From the NCBI RefSeq assembly GCF_015832195.1, contig NC_052028.1, positions 11,203,501 through 11,267,500 on the forward strand: DNA of 64,000 nucleotides, written 5' to 3'. Below the pieces are notes generated by a model. That model was not told the DNA's origin. It ran no database searches and saw nothing but the letters and a program-made list of their open reading frames with translations. Positions 41,166 through 59,394 of this stretch are shown here, in pieces (the stretch's first letter is position 1; the number at the start of each line of letters is the position of its first letter). This DNA is from Motacilla alba alba (Eukaryota; Chordata; Aves; Passeriformes; Motacillidae). Both the position numbers and the translations under genes were made by a program.

Positions 41166-42324
41166 AGTGAAGTTCTAGTTTTTAACACCTGTCAAGTCAT
41201 AGATCCTAGAAAAGAATGTTTTTCCAGCCATGCATATCCAGAGTTTAAGCTAAAGGTAGCAGAATGTGTCTGGGATACCTGACCAACACTGTGATATTCT
41301 GTAGAAGGTGCCAGATGAAGCCATTGCTCTGCAGCTGGAACTTTCACCCTTTTCCAGAAACAAAAGGGCAGTGGCTCCAGCTCACTGTGCCCACCCTGGG
41401 ACAGAGGGGAGCAGCTGCTGCTCCAGCCCCCAGGCCTGGGCTTGGCTGTGCCAGGGATCCCAAAGCAGTTTTGTGTTCCTGTGCCAGCGCACAGGGCTGT
41501 CACCACAACAGCAGCATGAAGGCAGCCCTGGCCCCAGGCAGCACCCAACACCAACCCGTGTGTGCCCCAGGTTCCAGAGCAGCTCTTTAACCAAGTGAGC
41601 TTCTTCCAGAGGCTCCATGTGGAACAGTGCAAACCCAGAGGCCATCCCCACTCTGCTCCGGCTCTGGCACAGGCACAGCAGGGCCACGTGGCCATTGAGC
41701 TGGGCTCACTCAGCAATCCCCTCAGGAAGCAGGTTGTTGTCATGGCAGACAGCCATGGCTGAAATACCCAGTGCTCAGAATTCCACCCTTACAGCTCTGC
41801 TGCTACAGAACAGGACAATTTCATCATTGTCGAAGGGAACCTCAGGTTCTTAACCCTTTAGGACAAAGGGTTCCTTACCCCGGGCAACCAAAATACTGAC
41901 TAAATGGAAGCAAATTCCGAATTATTTCGGGAGAAGTCGCAGGGCTTAAAAAGCTGTAACTATGTTGCTTACAAAAATCACATCTTTAAGCAGGATGTTT
42001 GACAAGTTACATTTATTGAAACATGGTTGCAGTAAGCTGCCCAGTCCAGGATGCCTACAGGAAAGCACAGAAATCACCTCTCATCCCCCCAGCAGTTTCA
42101 GGGCCCAGGCCCCCTGCTCAGGGCAGAGCCCGGCCGCGCTTTGAACGAACGCCCACTGGGCAGCCCCAGCAGCAGGGGTGGCTGCCTTTGCTCCCCCCCA
42201 GTTGTCACTGTAACACTCTATGGGTCAGTGCTCTGCGTGGCAGCTGCAGGGCAAGAGCACAACAGTCACAGGACATGGGTCTAAGTGTGGTTACAAGAAG
42301 CTGGAGGTCAAGAAGGAGTGAGTT
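41166..42324. other. Spacer between convergent RUFY1 and HNRNPH1
   Basis: About 1.2 kb between the two poly(A) regions. It is moderately GC-rich and contains chance open frames on both strands, for example near 41.2-41.8 kb, none with recognisable similarity. No transposon was identified. Confidence 0.6.
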
Positions 42325-42978
42325 CCAGTTTTTAAAAGGAAGATTTATTTAACAAGTTTCACTTAGCGCAATACACCTAAAAAGGAAATCACAATACAAT
42401 GAAAGATTAAATCAAGGCCTCAGAATTTTATACGAACACCAAGACCAAAATCCTAAAGTAGCCGTATTGCGTCTCAACATGTTTCCCCCATTAACTTAAA
42501 AAAAAAAAAGCTTTAACATGCCTTACAGGATATTAAAAGAAAGAAACTAGAACTAACATGCCAAATGTTCACTTTGATTTTCAGACACAGCTCCTATATT
42601 GGTTCTTTACAAAAAAGCATGTCTCTTTCAACATGTATTCAAAACAGTGTTGGATGTAATATGGTATAAGAGCAACATTTAACATAATTCAAACAGCTTT
42701 AACCTAAATACGCTTACTGCTTAAATACACTCCTACAACAAAACTAACTTGAGAAACGCTCCAAATTGTTTAACAGTTATAGTCTTTACTTGGTTATTAC
42801 ATCCTAGATGAATGTTCATTTCTGTATGTTCAAAAATACTGAACCTGAAAGGTTTTAAAACAATCCTGAATTCACTTACAGTAAAGCATAAATCACAAGC
42901 TCGTATTGCAAAACTGTTAAACTTAGTTTTTTGTTTTTTTGTTTTTTAAAAAAGATGTGACCAAAAGTCAGCGATTGG
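42325..42978 (-). other. HNRNPH1: HNRNPH1 3' UTR
   Basis: About 650 AT-rich bases lie between the stop codon and the probable cleavage site just beyond the AATAAA signal. The T/A-rich character resembles the conserved 3' UTRs of other hnRNP genes, but I cannot name specific sites. Confidence 0.75.
42344..42349 (-). promoter_or_regulatory. HNRNPH1: HNRNPH1 poly(A) signal
   Basis: TTTATT on the plus strand, read as AATAAA on the minus strand, 630 bases beyond the stop codon. No other candidate closer to the spacer fits better. Confidence 0.75.
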
Positions 42979-50295
<7,317 letters not shown>

Positions 50296-50339
50296 CACAT
50301 TGGGGGCGAGGCTCTGCTCTGTCTCTGTTTCTGTGGTAG

Positions 50340-51065
50340 CTGGAAAGACCAGAACGGGCCCTTTGAGATGCTGCTCAGCACGGCCGCCACCCGCACCCCC
50401 TCAGAGCGCCCGGCGGCCCCCCTGGCCTGTGCCCCGGCCCTCCCTGATCCTCCTCTGCCTCGGCCGCTGCCGCCTCACACACACGGCGCCGCTCCCGCCC
50501 CCGGCCCGCGCCCTGCCCCTTCCCCGCACGCACACATGGTGGGGCTCCGCGCTGGTTCTAGGGCTCCGAGCCTGATCCACTGTCCGGACAGCGCCTAGTC
50601 CCGGTCAGGCGGCAGCGAGCGGGCGAGCCTGCAGCGAGAGCGCGCTAGGAAATGGCGGCGGGTGCTCCCGCTTCCGCTGGGCCGGGCCTTCCTCCGCACA
50701 AAGAGCGCGGTCCCGGACGCCGCCCTGGCGGGCCCCCGGCGATGGCGCAGCGCCCGCGGCCGGTACGCGGGGAGGGCCGCGTGACGAGAGGGCACGGAGC
50801 GCCGCGAGCCTCGGCCGAGCACGGGAGCGGCCGCGGCGTGGCCGGGATGGGTGCGGGGCTCATGTGCCCGGTGGGGCCCGGCCCCACCCCCGAGCCCCCG
50901 CGCGCCGCCTGTGCGCACGCGCCGCCCGCCCGCCGCGCCGAACAAAGCCCCGGCCCCGCGCGCCGCTCTGCGCGTGCCCCGCGCGCTGCCGCCCCCGCCC
51001 CGCCCGCCGCCGCTCCCGCGTGGCGCGGACCGCGGAGCGCTCTGGCTGCGCGCTCCGTGCGTGAG
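50340..51065 (-). promoter_or_regulatory. HNRNPH1: CpG island, probable main HNRNPH1 promoter
   Basis: A dense CpG island starts just upstream of the acceptor of the HNRNPH1 start-codon exon and ends at about 51,065. Read on the minus strand it contains CCATTTCCTAGCG near 50,655 and the CGCTCGCTGCCGCCTGACCG stretch that looks like an hnRNP-type 5' UTR. On the plus strand AAATGGCGGCGGG at about 50,650 is a YY1-like element. I could not pick a convincing donor for a first exon here, so the exact exon structure is unresolved. DCK2 starts 0.9 kb away in the opposite direction. Confidence 0.6.
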
Positions 51066-51078
51066 AACTAGCACTTAC

Positions 51079-51131
51079 CAGCTTCAAAGGCTGACGCTAC
51101 CCCACGTGAAACAATCTGCTCGCTTCGGTCA
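51079..51131 (-). other. HNRNPH1: Candidate untranslated HNRNPH1 5' exon
   Basis: On the minus strand GGCTTCAG precedes 51,131 as a possible acceptor, after a pyrimidine-rich stretch, and a strong donor GAAGCTG|GTAAGT follows 51,079. The 53-base segment between them would join the acceptor at 50,339. It holds an in-frame TAG if read on from the 57-kb first exon, so a transcript that includes it would have to start translation at the usual HNRNPH1 ATG. If the upstream AG is not used, the segment is the end of a longer first exon. Confidence 0.4.
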
Positions 51132-51739
51132 CTGAAGCCTGGTGTGTTTGGAGGAGATGGGGAAAGAAGAGACAATGGGTCACAATTATCATAAAAGAAC
51201 GGAAAAGTTACTTCCCTCCCATTTCCTCCAAACACACCAGACCTAGCTAGATTTCACCTTGTATTACCGAGGAGGAAGGAGGAAGTTGGAATAACTCATT
51301 ATCTAAGAATCCTCCATCCCCCTTCCCCTTGGATAACCAGCTCATGTTTCAACTTGTCTACACAGTTGATAGAGGACCCATGCCTAGAGTTAAGCAGGCT
51401 CCTGGAGCCCCCTCATGGGTGTGTGGAGCCCAGAAGCTGCTCTGAGTAATCTCCGGATGAACGCCATTCATCCACGAGTGTTTCTCCTCCAGCCAGTACC
51501 AAAACAGATTCGGAGCCTACAATGCCCCATCTCATTGTATGTTCCAAACTAACAACCACCCCACCCCCACAGCTGGAGGCTTTTTAGACTTTTTTTAAGT
51601 GCACGCTCAAGTTTACGTAAGTAAATCAAACAACATGGCGAACTCGTTTACAGAAATGCAAATTAGATCAGTAAGTGGAACCGTGCTACAGTCACTTCCT
51701 GCACAAAGCTCTCTTCTCCATTTCACTTGCCGAACGCCC

Positions 51740-51915
51740 ATTTTGTAACACCGCGGCAGCAGGAGCTGGGCAGGAGCGGCGGGGGAGGGGGCAGCGCCTC
51801 CGCCTCTTCCCGGGGAGGACTGGCGGGAAGCGGCCATCCCGCCCACCCGCCTGGCGGGACGCTTAAAGTGCGCTGGAGCAGCCGGGAATCCCTTGAGTTC
51901 CCGCTCGGCACCGCC
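51740..51915 (+). promoter_or_regulatory. DCK2: DCK2 CpG-island promoter with E2F-like sites
   Basis: A CpG-rich block begins at about 51,740 and continues through exon 1 into intron 1. TGGCGGGAAG at 51,821 and CTGGCGGGAC at 51,851 carry the GGCGGGA core of E2F sites, 30 bases apart and 60-100 bases before the ATG. E2F sites would fit S-phase control of a nucleotide-salvage enzyme, but binding is inferred. No TATA box is visible. Confidence 0.6.
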
Positions 51916-54900
51916 ATGTCTACCCCCGCCAAGCGGCACTGCCAGAGCCCCGCCGGCTCCCTCGAATCCAGCTTCCAGAAGCGCCTCAGGAAGATTTCCA
52001 TCGAGGGGAACATCGGTAAGCTCGGCGGAGAGGGTACGGGAGGCGGCTCAGGGTGGTGGGGGACACCGGGGGAAGGAGGGGGGGTGTCAGGCCGGGAGCA
52101 CCCCAAGGGGTTTGGATGCCGGGCGAGACAGACAGGGGCGGCTGCGGCGCTTGTTGCCGGCTCTGGGGGCAGCGGGGGGCTCTGCAGGGAGGGCTGCACC
52201 GGGACACGAGCCCGGAGGGAGGCTGGATCGGATGGGGAGCTCCCCGAGCAGGGTGCCCGTCAGTGACGGCAAGGCGCAGGGCGGGCTCGGGAGCACAAAC
52301 CCCCGGTGCCCCCCGGCCCGTCCGGGGCTGCGGCAATCGTTCGCTCCCGCCGCCCGCGCCAAGTCCCAGCGCCTGCGCGGCCGCTCCCCCGCTCTCCCCC
52401 CCAAGCTCCGCCCGCCTCGGCAGCTCTAAAATGTCGGCTGCTCCTCGGCCGCCCTTATCGCCCGCTCGGCCGGGCGCGGCCCCTCTGGCGAGAAAGATTA
52501 GCGCAGTTTGCTCCATGGCGCACCCGGCCGGCCCCGCGCCCCAACAGACGCCAACAACCTTTAAACTGCGCCCCGTCCGTCACAGCACCAGAGCGATCAG
52601 CCCCCACCCCTTTGTGAACTGCTCTAATCTTCGCAGCTGCGGGGAAGTCAACGTTTGTCAGGCTGCTGGAGAAACACAGCGATGAGTGGGAGATCATCCC
52701 CGAGCCCATCGCTAAGTGGTGCAACATCCAGACAGCCGAGGATGAGTATAAGGTACGTGCGCTGGATTCAGGCAGGAAGAAACTGCAGGGAGTTGCACAG
52801 CCGGGGAGCTATGCCAAAACCCAGCTATACTTAGTCTGCAGCAGCCAGAGTCATCCCCACTATCATACCACAGTTGGTCAAGCACTCTAATTGTAAAGGC
52901 AAGATACTACCGAACGTATATTCCAAATCACATCCCCTACTCCACGGGAATCACACTAAAATCTGAAACTCAAACTGCTCAAAGAAGCTGTCATGAAAAC
53001 CACCATCACCTGAGGAAAAAGTCTCTTAGGTCCTATGCCTAAGCATTTTCTTAGTAATAAAAAGAATGCCATGAATTTTTAAACGTATCAGAATTTTGGA
53101 CTGAGAAAAGCACTATGTTCATATTAACTTTTTTCTCTTGCCCTCTAGGAACTTTCAACATCTCAGAAGAGCGGAGGAAACTTACTTCAAATGCTGTATG
53201 ACAAACCCACACGATGGGCTTACACATTTCAGACTTATGCCTGCTTGAGCCGAGTAAAAGCACAATTAAAACCTCTCTCAGCCAAGCTACACGAAGCTGA
53301 ACATCCAGTGCAATTTTTTGAAAGATCTGTGTACAGTGACAGGTAATTACTCTCACAGCATGGCAAGAACTCACATTAACAATTTCCAGGTCTTTAAAGA
53401 CATGGAGCTGAGGAAATACTTGATATTTAAACTAATACCTGCAAGGGAGCAGGCTTGATTAAGGCATTTTTTTCAATACCATCATTCTGTTCTGATGGCA
53501 AGTGTTTTGGTAATTCACTTTTGTCTTTCCTGGCATGAGACTGATGTCTTTCATTGCAGATACGTGTTTGCTTCTAACCTGTTCGAGTCTGGGAGCATTA
53601 ATGAAACAGAGTGGTCTATTTATCAGGACTGGCACACATGGCTTTTGAATCAGTTTCAATCAGATATAGAACTGGACGGCATGATCTATCTCAGAACCAC
53701 ACCTCAGGTATGCTCACTAAAAATGGAGGTTTCTCAGTTCCAGTTTCATTTTCCAGAGGCTGAAGAGGGTACAAAAAAGTTATTTTAGATTTAACTCGTT
53801 TATGTTCAGCCAACCATTTAAAATTAATGCTCACTAATGTCTAGCATTAGTCCAAGTTAAGCACTACTTGATCCTTTTAGCTGATATAAGCTACGTGATT
53901 AATGACTATCCTTTTTTTTCCCCCAGAAATGCATGGAAAGGCTACAGATGAGGGGAAGAAAAGAGGAGCAAGGAATTGAGCTTGAGTATCTGGAAAACCT
54001 CCACTATAAACATGAAACCTGGCTTCATGAAAGGAGTATGAGGTAGGAACCCATTTTCTGTAGCAAGTTTCAGCTTGCAGGCAAGGCTCTTGCCTACCTA
54101 CAAGCCTTAGTTTTATCGAGTTTAGTGCAAGTCTAGTTTCGGGTAGTTGGATACACTCATACCCACTTCAGGTTTCAAGAGATGGAACTTCATCCAATTT
54201 GAAACCTTTGTTAAACATTAGCTTTAACTAGGAAGCTTTACAGTTGTAACTCCAGCAAAGATATGGATTTTGCTAATTGGAAGGACTCAGAAATAAGACA
54301 CTTAAAATGGTGGTCAGGGGCCAATCACATACATTTCTCACCAAGCAGTTTCTGATGCAATGTAAGGGGGCAAACAAGGCCCTAACAAACTTTAAACTAG
54401 CAGGACTGCATTTCAATAAAGTTTAAATATTAATCCTAACTTAAATTTAAACAATAATCAGAAAGCCTTTTGGCAGACCTGTTACACACAAGAAACTTAA
54501 TTAGCAACCAAGCAATCTCTGCACACCTTCCCTCAAGTTCCTTATTGACTCTTACTGGCTTTCCCATCTAAAGAACCTCTGAACATGAAAACAGACTTTA
54601 GATTTTTCCCTAGAGGAGTCCAAAATATTCTACTGAAGGGGAAGCATTACAATTCCAGGAAAAGTACATTATCAGTTTGATCTACTTGCTCAAGTTTCAC
54701 ATGGGATGACCCAAATGCTTAGGAGACAGAAGGCAGTGCGTAGTGTGGAATTTTGGGAATGTTTACGTTGTATACTCATTCCAAACTTAGTAAGGAAGCA
54801 CTTCCTGGGTTTGGAATAGGAACTGAAGTGTGCAAGTTCGAATGTTGTTCAGCACACGTACTGCGTTTCAGACACGCCTTCCACACTCAAAGACTAACTA

Positions 54901-56169
54901 CTGCTCCTATCTAAACTGAAGCCAAAGTGGTCTTGTTTATGCCCAAGACATTATAAATACCAGTCTTACAACCTGTTAAAGAGGTCATCCTTATGAAAGG
55001 AAGCTTTAAAACTGCATCTTGATAAGTGGATTAAGTGGGGGAGACACAGGGCAAGGGAGATTTTGAAAAAAATAACCCATCTTACAATTACAAAATCGGT
55101 TCCTGGTAATTGATTCCATGGCAAGAATGAGATAAAGGAAATTAAGGTAAAAACTATCTTCCCCCCACTTTTACATTACAGATAGATACTAAAAGTTCAG
55201 ATTTGTGAAATATATGAAGAGCAATTAAGAACAAACGTGGCACGGGCTTTTTATGAGCATCAGCTTTAACATTTCAGGTGCATGCAGTAAGCAAGAGCAG
55301 GGGTCTTGAATGCACAGTATTTTGTGTAGGTTTTACTCAAACTGTGTTCTTCCATTTAACAGAGTTGATTTTGAGAACATTAAGGAGATTCCTATTCTTG
55401 TTTTGGATGTTAATGAAGAATTTAAGAACGATAAAATTAAACAAGAGTACCTGATTGATAAAGTAAGTATGAATTATTGGGGAATTTGTATCTGCTCTTC
55501 TTCTGCAGTTATCATGCACGCAGTGACACTTCCAGAGTGGGAGGGAGAGTAAACAACCATTTGAGGATACAAGGTGGGAATAAAGAGGTCACTTGAACAA
55601 AATGGTGTTTACCAATTCCAAGGAAAGGCAAGATTTAGGAAGTAAATGCCAAAAGAAATTCTGGTGGAGTTGTTTGGCTAGTCCATGGGGGGAAAAAAAA
55701 ACTCCACCTAATACTTAAAAGCATGAGGAAGTGCTCTCCTAGCAAACCCTATAAACCATTTTCTTCATCTTGCTCTGGGTCACCAATTTGAGATTACTGA
55801 AGAATGACTCCTTTAAGACAAGACTAATTCCCTCAAATTAACAGCTCTAAATTAACTGGGAAGAGGAGCCAAATGATGAATTGTGGAGGTATTTGTTATT
55901 ACAGCCTCATGGAAACCAGCAATTAATAGCTTAGTTTTGAGCAGACACTCAGACGTGCCATCTACCTTGCCCCTCTGAAAGGCCACACACATTTCAGCTC
56001 ATGAATTAAATACAGGGGCAAAAACATCGCTGGAAAACCATAGTGACAGACAATTTCTTCCCAAATAAAGGGAAAAGCCTGGTACTTTAGGTTTTAATGT
56101 ACCAAATAATACATATGCTTTTTTTTTTTTTGATAGGTCAAGTCATTCCTGACTTCTTTAGAAGATTAA
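51916..56169 (+). CDS. DCK2: Deoxycytidine kinase 2 (dCK paralogue, deoxyadenosine-kinase type), seven exons
   Basis: A non-TK1-family deoxynucleoside kinase that phosphorylates deoxynucleosides to monophosphates in the salvage pathway. Exons: 51916-52015, 52637-52752, 53149-53342, 53560-53707, 53927-54042, 55363-55462, 56137-56169. Introns are GT-AG and phases close to 268 residues; human DCK has 260. Features: basic N-terminus PAKRHC, P-loop GNIAAGKST at 31-39, general-base Glu56 in PEP, A103 and R107 in TYACLSR, E130-R131-S132 and D136 in [10 protein letters not shown], lid RGRKEEQG at 195-202, and DVNEEF near the C-terminus. A103, R107 and D136 correspond to human DCK A100, R104 and D133, which contact the base. 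This is the second dCK-like gene known in birds, amphibians and fish and absent from mammals. The ATG context ACCGCCATGT is good. Substrate preference cannot be read from the sequence. Confidence 0.95.
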
Positions 56170-56402
56170 AATTCGAATAACAAGTCGCTGAAGTTCAGTC
56201 AACAATCTGTGTGTTTTAAAACAAATGCATTACCTGGATAGCTTATTTTAAAGCAAGTCTGAAATGTAATAACATGATTTGGGGTTGATTTTTATCCTTG
56301 TCTGAGCAGTGTCGGTTTTGATAAACCTCTCTGTATCGCTAAAAAGAACAAATTTGGGGTGCTTTGACGGTGTGTTTTTTTGCTGTATATTCTCTGCTGT
56401 TT

Positions 56403-56408
56403 AATAAA
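56403..56408 (+). promoter_or_regulatory. DCK2: DCK2 poly(A) signal
   Basis: AATAAA 234 bases after the DCK2 stop codon, preceded by a T-rich stretch. The 3' UTR therefore spans about 56,170-56,430 and ends just before the next CpG island. Confidence 0.85.
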
Positions 56409-56979
56409 GATTTAAAAGTCATATTGCCTCTTGAGTGGCTGTCCCCACGGGGGAGCTCAGCGAGAGGCCGACACCCAGTAAACAGATAGCAGGCGCTGAG
56501 CAGGGCTGTTTTGCAATAACTGGCACGGGTTCACCATTTTAAGACGAGACTGTTATGGCGTCCAGAAACCTTTCATTTCAACTTCTGCTTTACTGAGTGG
56601 CCGTTTCCACCGGATTTACGCTACTTAAGGCTGGACGTTAGACCTGTAATAAACTGTAATTTACGCTTATCTCGTTTGCGATCTCACGCCCACCCCCGCA
56701 GCACGGGGAGGGAGCCGCGGGCGCGGCAGCGGCGCTGGAGGCGGGACAGCGACCCCGAGGAGCCCCCGCGGCCCCGCCCGAACGACGCACGCGGCCGGGG
56801 GGAGCTGAGCGGCGCACGCGGCCGGGCCCGTCCCCCTCCCCCTCCCCCCGCGCCATCGTGAGGCCTCCGCGGCACCGGGCCCGGGCGGGCGGCACCACGA
56901 GGCCCCGATCGCCAATTCCCCCCTCCCTCCCCCGTTCCCTCCCGCCATCCCCTCCCCGCCCGCCGTCCCTGGGCCTTAC

Positions 56980-57028
56980 CCAAGCCGGGGATCTCGCCCT
57001 CGGTCTCCTCGGTGTGACAAGGGTCCAT
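56980..57028 (-). CDS. HNRNPH1: Candidate first coding exon, possible HNRNPH1 N-terminal extension
   Basis: On the minus strand, AAGATGG gives a start codon at 57,028 with A at -3 and G at +4, then MDPCHTEETEGEIPGL, then a strong donor CTTGG|GTAAGG after 56,980. The exon ends in phase 1. The next clear minus-strand acceptor, at 50,339, needs two bases to complete a codon and is open from there to the HNRNPH1 ATG. Joining them would add 31 acidic and Thr/Glu-rich residues to give about 475. The phase match has a one-in-three chance of being accidental. The exon could instead belong to another minus-strand transcript. I do not recognise the peptide. Confidence 0.4.
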
Positions 57029-57239
57029 CTTGGCCGCGCCTTCCCCGCAGGGACCGCAAGAAGAACAAAGCTGGGCGGGGGCGCTGAGGCGCTGCGCGAA
57101 CAGAAACAAAAGCTCAGCGGCGGCCGAAGGGGCGCTCGGAAAAGGCGGATCGGGGCTTCGCGGGGGGTTTCTCAGCACTCCCGCGGGGATGGGCCGCGAT
57201 ACAGCCGCCGGTATTCCCGGTACCGCCCGCTCGCTCCGT

Positions 57240-57335
57240 CTGCGCAGCGCCCGTTCCGCGCCTATAAATGGCCGCCGGCCGCGCAGCGCCGCGCGCTGAC
57301 GTCACGCGCCGCCCGCCCCCGCCAGCCAATGGCCG
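57240..57335. promoter_or_regulatory. CpG-island promoter with CRE, CCAAT and TATA-like elements
   Basis: A full CRE, TGACGTCA, lies at 57,297-57,304. CCAAT is at 57,326-57,330 and TATAAA at 57,263-57,268, both in plus orientation. For the minus-strand exon starting at 57,028, the CRE would lie 270 bases upstream of the ATG. The TATAAA points the other way and could drive a plus-strand transcript from about 57,295. The sequence therefore allows a bidirectional promoter. Confidence 0.55.
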
Positions 57336-57385
57336 CGTGACAAATTGAACGCAGCCAGTCACGTCCGGCCCCCCGCGCGCGCGGT

Positions 57386-57406
57386 GGGGGGGGGGGGGGG
57401 GGGGGG
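57386..57406. repeat. G21 homopolymer
   Basis: Twenty-one consecutive G residues inside the CpG island, followed by AATAATGGAGG. Such runs form G-quadruplexes and are error-prone in both replication and sequencing, so the length is uncertain. Confidence 0.85.
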
Positions 57407-57485
57407 AATAATGGAGGGGGGAAGCGCGCGACCGCCCCAGGGGTCCCGCGAGCCTCCGTGCCCCCCGCGCCCGCCGGGGGATCCG

Positions 57486-57549
57486 GGTTCGAGTCCCCAG
57501 GGACCCACGTTCGAGTCTCTGCCCCCGGGCTCGCCTCCGGTTCGAGTCC
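57486..57549 (+). repeat. Three TFIIIC B-box-like motifs
   Basis: GGTTCGAGTCC at 57,486-57,496, CGTTCGAGTCT at 57,508-57,518 and GGTTCGAGTCC at 57,539-57,549. Two match the tRNA B-box consensus GGTTCGANTCC exactly. There is no tRNA cloverleaf, no A box at the right distance and no T-run terminator, so this is not a tRNA gene. Confidence 0.7.
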
Positions 57550-59394
57550 CGCCCCCGCCCGTTCCGCTCCCCAGTTCCCGAACATGGCGGCGGCCTTATC
57601 CGTCCGCCCCACGCCCGCCCCGGCGGCCCCACTCGTCCCCGTTTCCCCGGCACCCCCGCTCACGGCGAGCTGCAGCCGTGGGGCTCCGGCGGCGATCGGC
57701 GGCTCCGCGCACTGCAGCACCGCCCGCCGCCGGTGTCAGCAGGGCTCGGCTCCGCCTCCCGCCGCGGCGGGGGCCGGGCACGGCGGGGCCTGCGCGGGCC
57801 TGGCCGCGGAGGCCTCGAGGGCTCCCCCGCACGTTCGAGGGCCGCTGTGCGGCAGCCCGGGCGCGGGGAGCGCGGCCCGAGCTGAGCAGCCCCGCTGAGG
57901 CACTGCCGGGGCTGTTTGGGTCTGGCGCGGGAGGTTTCCGTGCCGGAGCTGCGCCTGCAATCCCCGAGTGGGCGCGGGGAACTTCTCACATGCCCTCCGC
58001 GCCCTCAGGCCGCGCTCTCCCGACCACACCGAACGTCTCCACAAAAAATCGCGAGCTGAAGCGGCTTCAGGTTAAAATAGCTGCGAGGGAGCCTTGCTGT
58101 GCGATTGAACAGATAAGAGGTGACCTTAGGACTGTGGAGGTGTGGCACCGACTCCAAGCTTTGTTTCTGGCCGAGTGTTAGTGAGTGTAAAGCAAATCCC
58201 TTTGCTAATCCCCGTTGAGGCCTTTGCGTTTCTAGCAGTGAGATAATTATAATTTTTGGCATTTTATACTGTGTACTAATACTCTGAGGTACATTTACTG
58301 TGTGTCATTTTATTAGTCCTGATTGGTATTTTTAGTCCCTATTACTGCATTTGAAAAAGGACAGAAAATGGGTTTTCTGTTGTTTATGCATTATGATCCA
58401 CGTGATTAAATGGCTTTAAAGAGAGCTGTAATGGCTGTTCTCTTGCTATGTAATTTACAGTGAGAAATGAAGCCTGATTTGCCTGATATTTTCTTGGTCT
58501 TATGTTTATTTAGTTAAACCAGATTCTGATGCTAAGACCTATCTTTAGAGGTCTCTTAGAAAATTCAAATCATCCTGTGTTCACACTGACAAGAAGTTCT
58601 ACATATCCTTCCAGTGTTAGAAAAAAGGTCATATGACTTCTTTCTGCAAATATGTAACTGCTACTAATCTTAGGCAAAAATCTCAGCCTGCCTTTGACAT
58701 AACCCACAGTTAGTTTGGTACAGCCACTTCCAAGGGAAGAACGTGACTGTGAGCAGCAGGGGCAAGCAAACTCATAAATAGTTATCAGAAGAGTTTTTAT
58801 TAGCCAATGTATATGCTGGTTTGAAAGACAAAAATAATTAACAATTCAAATGGAATTACTGCTAACAGAGCAGCCCTTTTCCTCAGAGGCCCTGGCTGGT
58901 TAAGTGCTTTTGTACATGGGGGTGGTCTCATGGTGTGTGAGCACTTGCACAGAAGGAGACAGGAGATAAAAATCTTCCTGAAAACATTGGTACAGTTTTC
59001 TTCCTTCTATGAGTTCTTCTAGGACTCAGGCAACATGTTTACCTGGCTTTTGTTTTATGGTGTGAGCCTGACACCTGCACCTTCCCCTCCAACAGACCCA
59101 GCTGAACCGCAGTGTGTCTGTCACAGCTCACGCTGGAGTTCTGCCTACATGTGTTTTGCTGAAAGGGCTTTGTTCTACTTCAGAACTTCACTGTTTCATC
59201 CCTGTGATGGGGAAAGGCACACCTGCTGCCCAGACAGCAGGGGAGAGGAGCTGCTCTAGTTTTTCCGTTTGCATTCCCAGAAGGTTTTGCCCCATTCAAG
59301 TCAGCTGGGGGAGTGAGGGCTGTAATCCAAGCCGAGCTCAGCCTGCTGGGTGTTTTCGTGCATCAGGTAGGAAATGGGCAAAGAGGTTGATGCC
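57550..59394. other. Remainder of CpG island and adjoining non-coding DNA
   Basis: CpG-rich to about 58,050, then AT-rich. GAACATGGCGGCGGCC at about 57,580 is another YY1-like element with a start codon on the plus strand, opening a Pro/Ala/Arg-rich frame that I cannot match to any family. A plus-strand transcript is possible. No exon is supported beyond 58,050. Confidence 0.5.

Noticed and set aside
41192..41743. 183-codon minus-strand frame between RUFY1 and HNRNPH1
   Set aside because: Cys/Trp/Leu-rich with no similarity, and it lies in the spacer between two poly(A) sites.
51727..52685. Overlapping open frames of 158-210 codons on both strands
   Set aside because: They run across DCK2 exon 1 and intron 1. 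The real reading frame there is the 100-base exon that continues into the P-loop; the others are GC-rich shadows.
57486..57549. tRNA gene
   Set aside because: B-box-like words are present but no A box, cloverleaf or terminator can be built around them.
57345..58181. 278-codon plus-strand open frame in the CpG island
   Set aside because: Pro/Arg/Ala-rich, starts before the G21 run, and its length follows from the lack of stop codons in GC-rich DNA. It matches no family I know.
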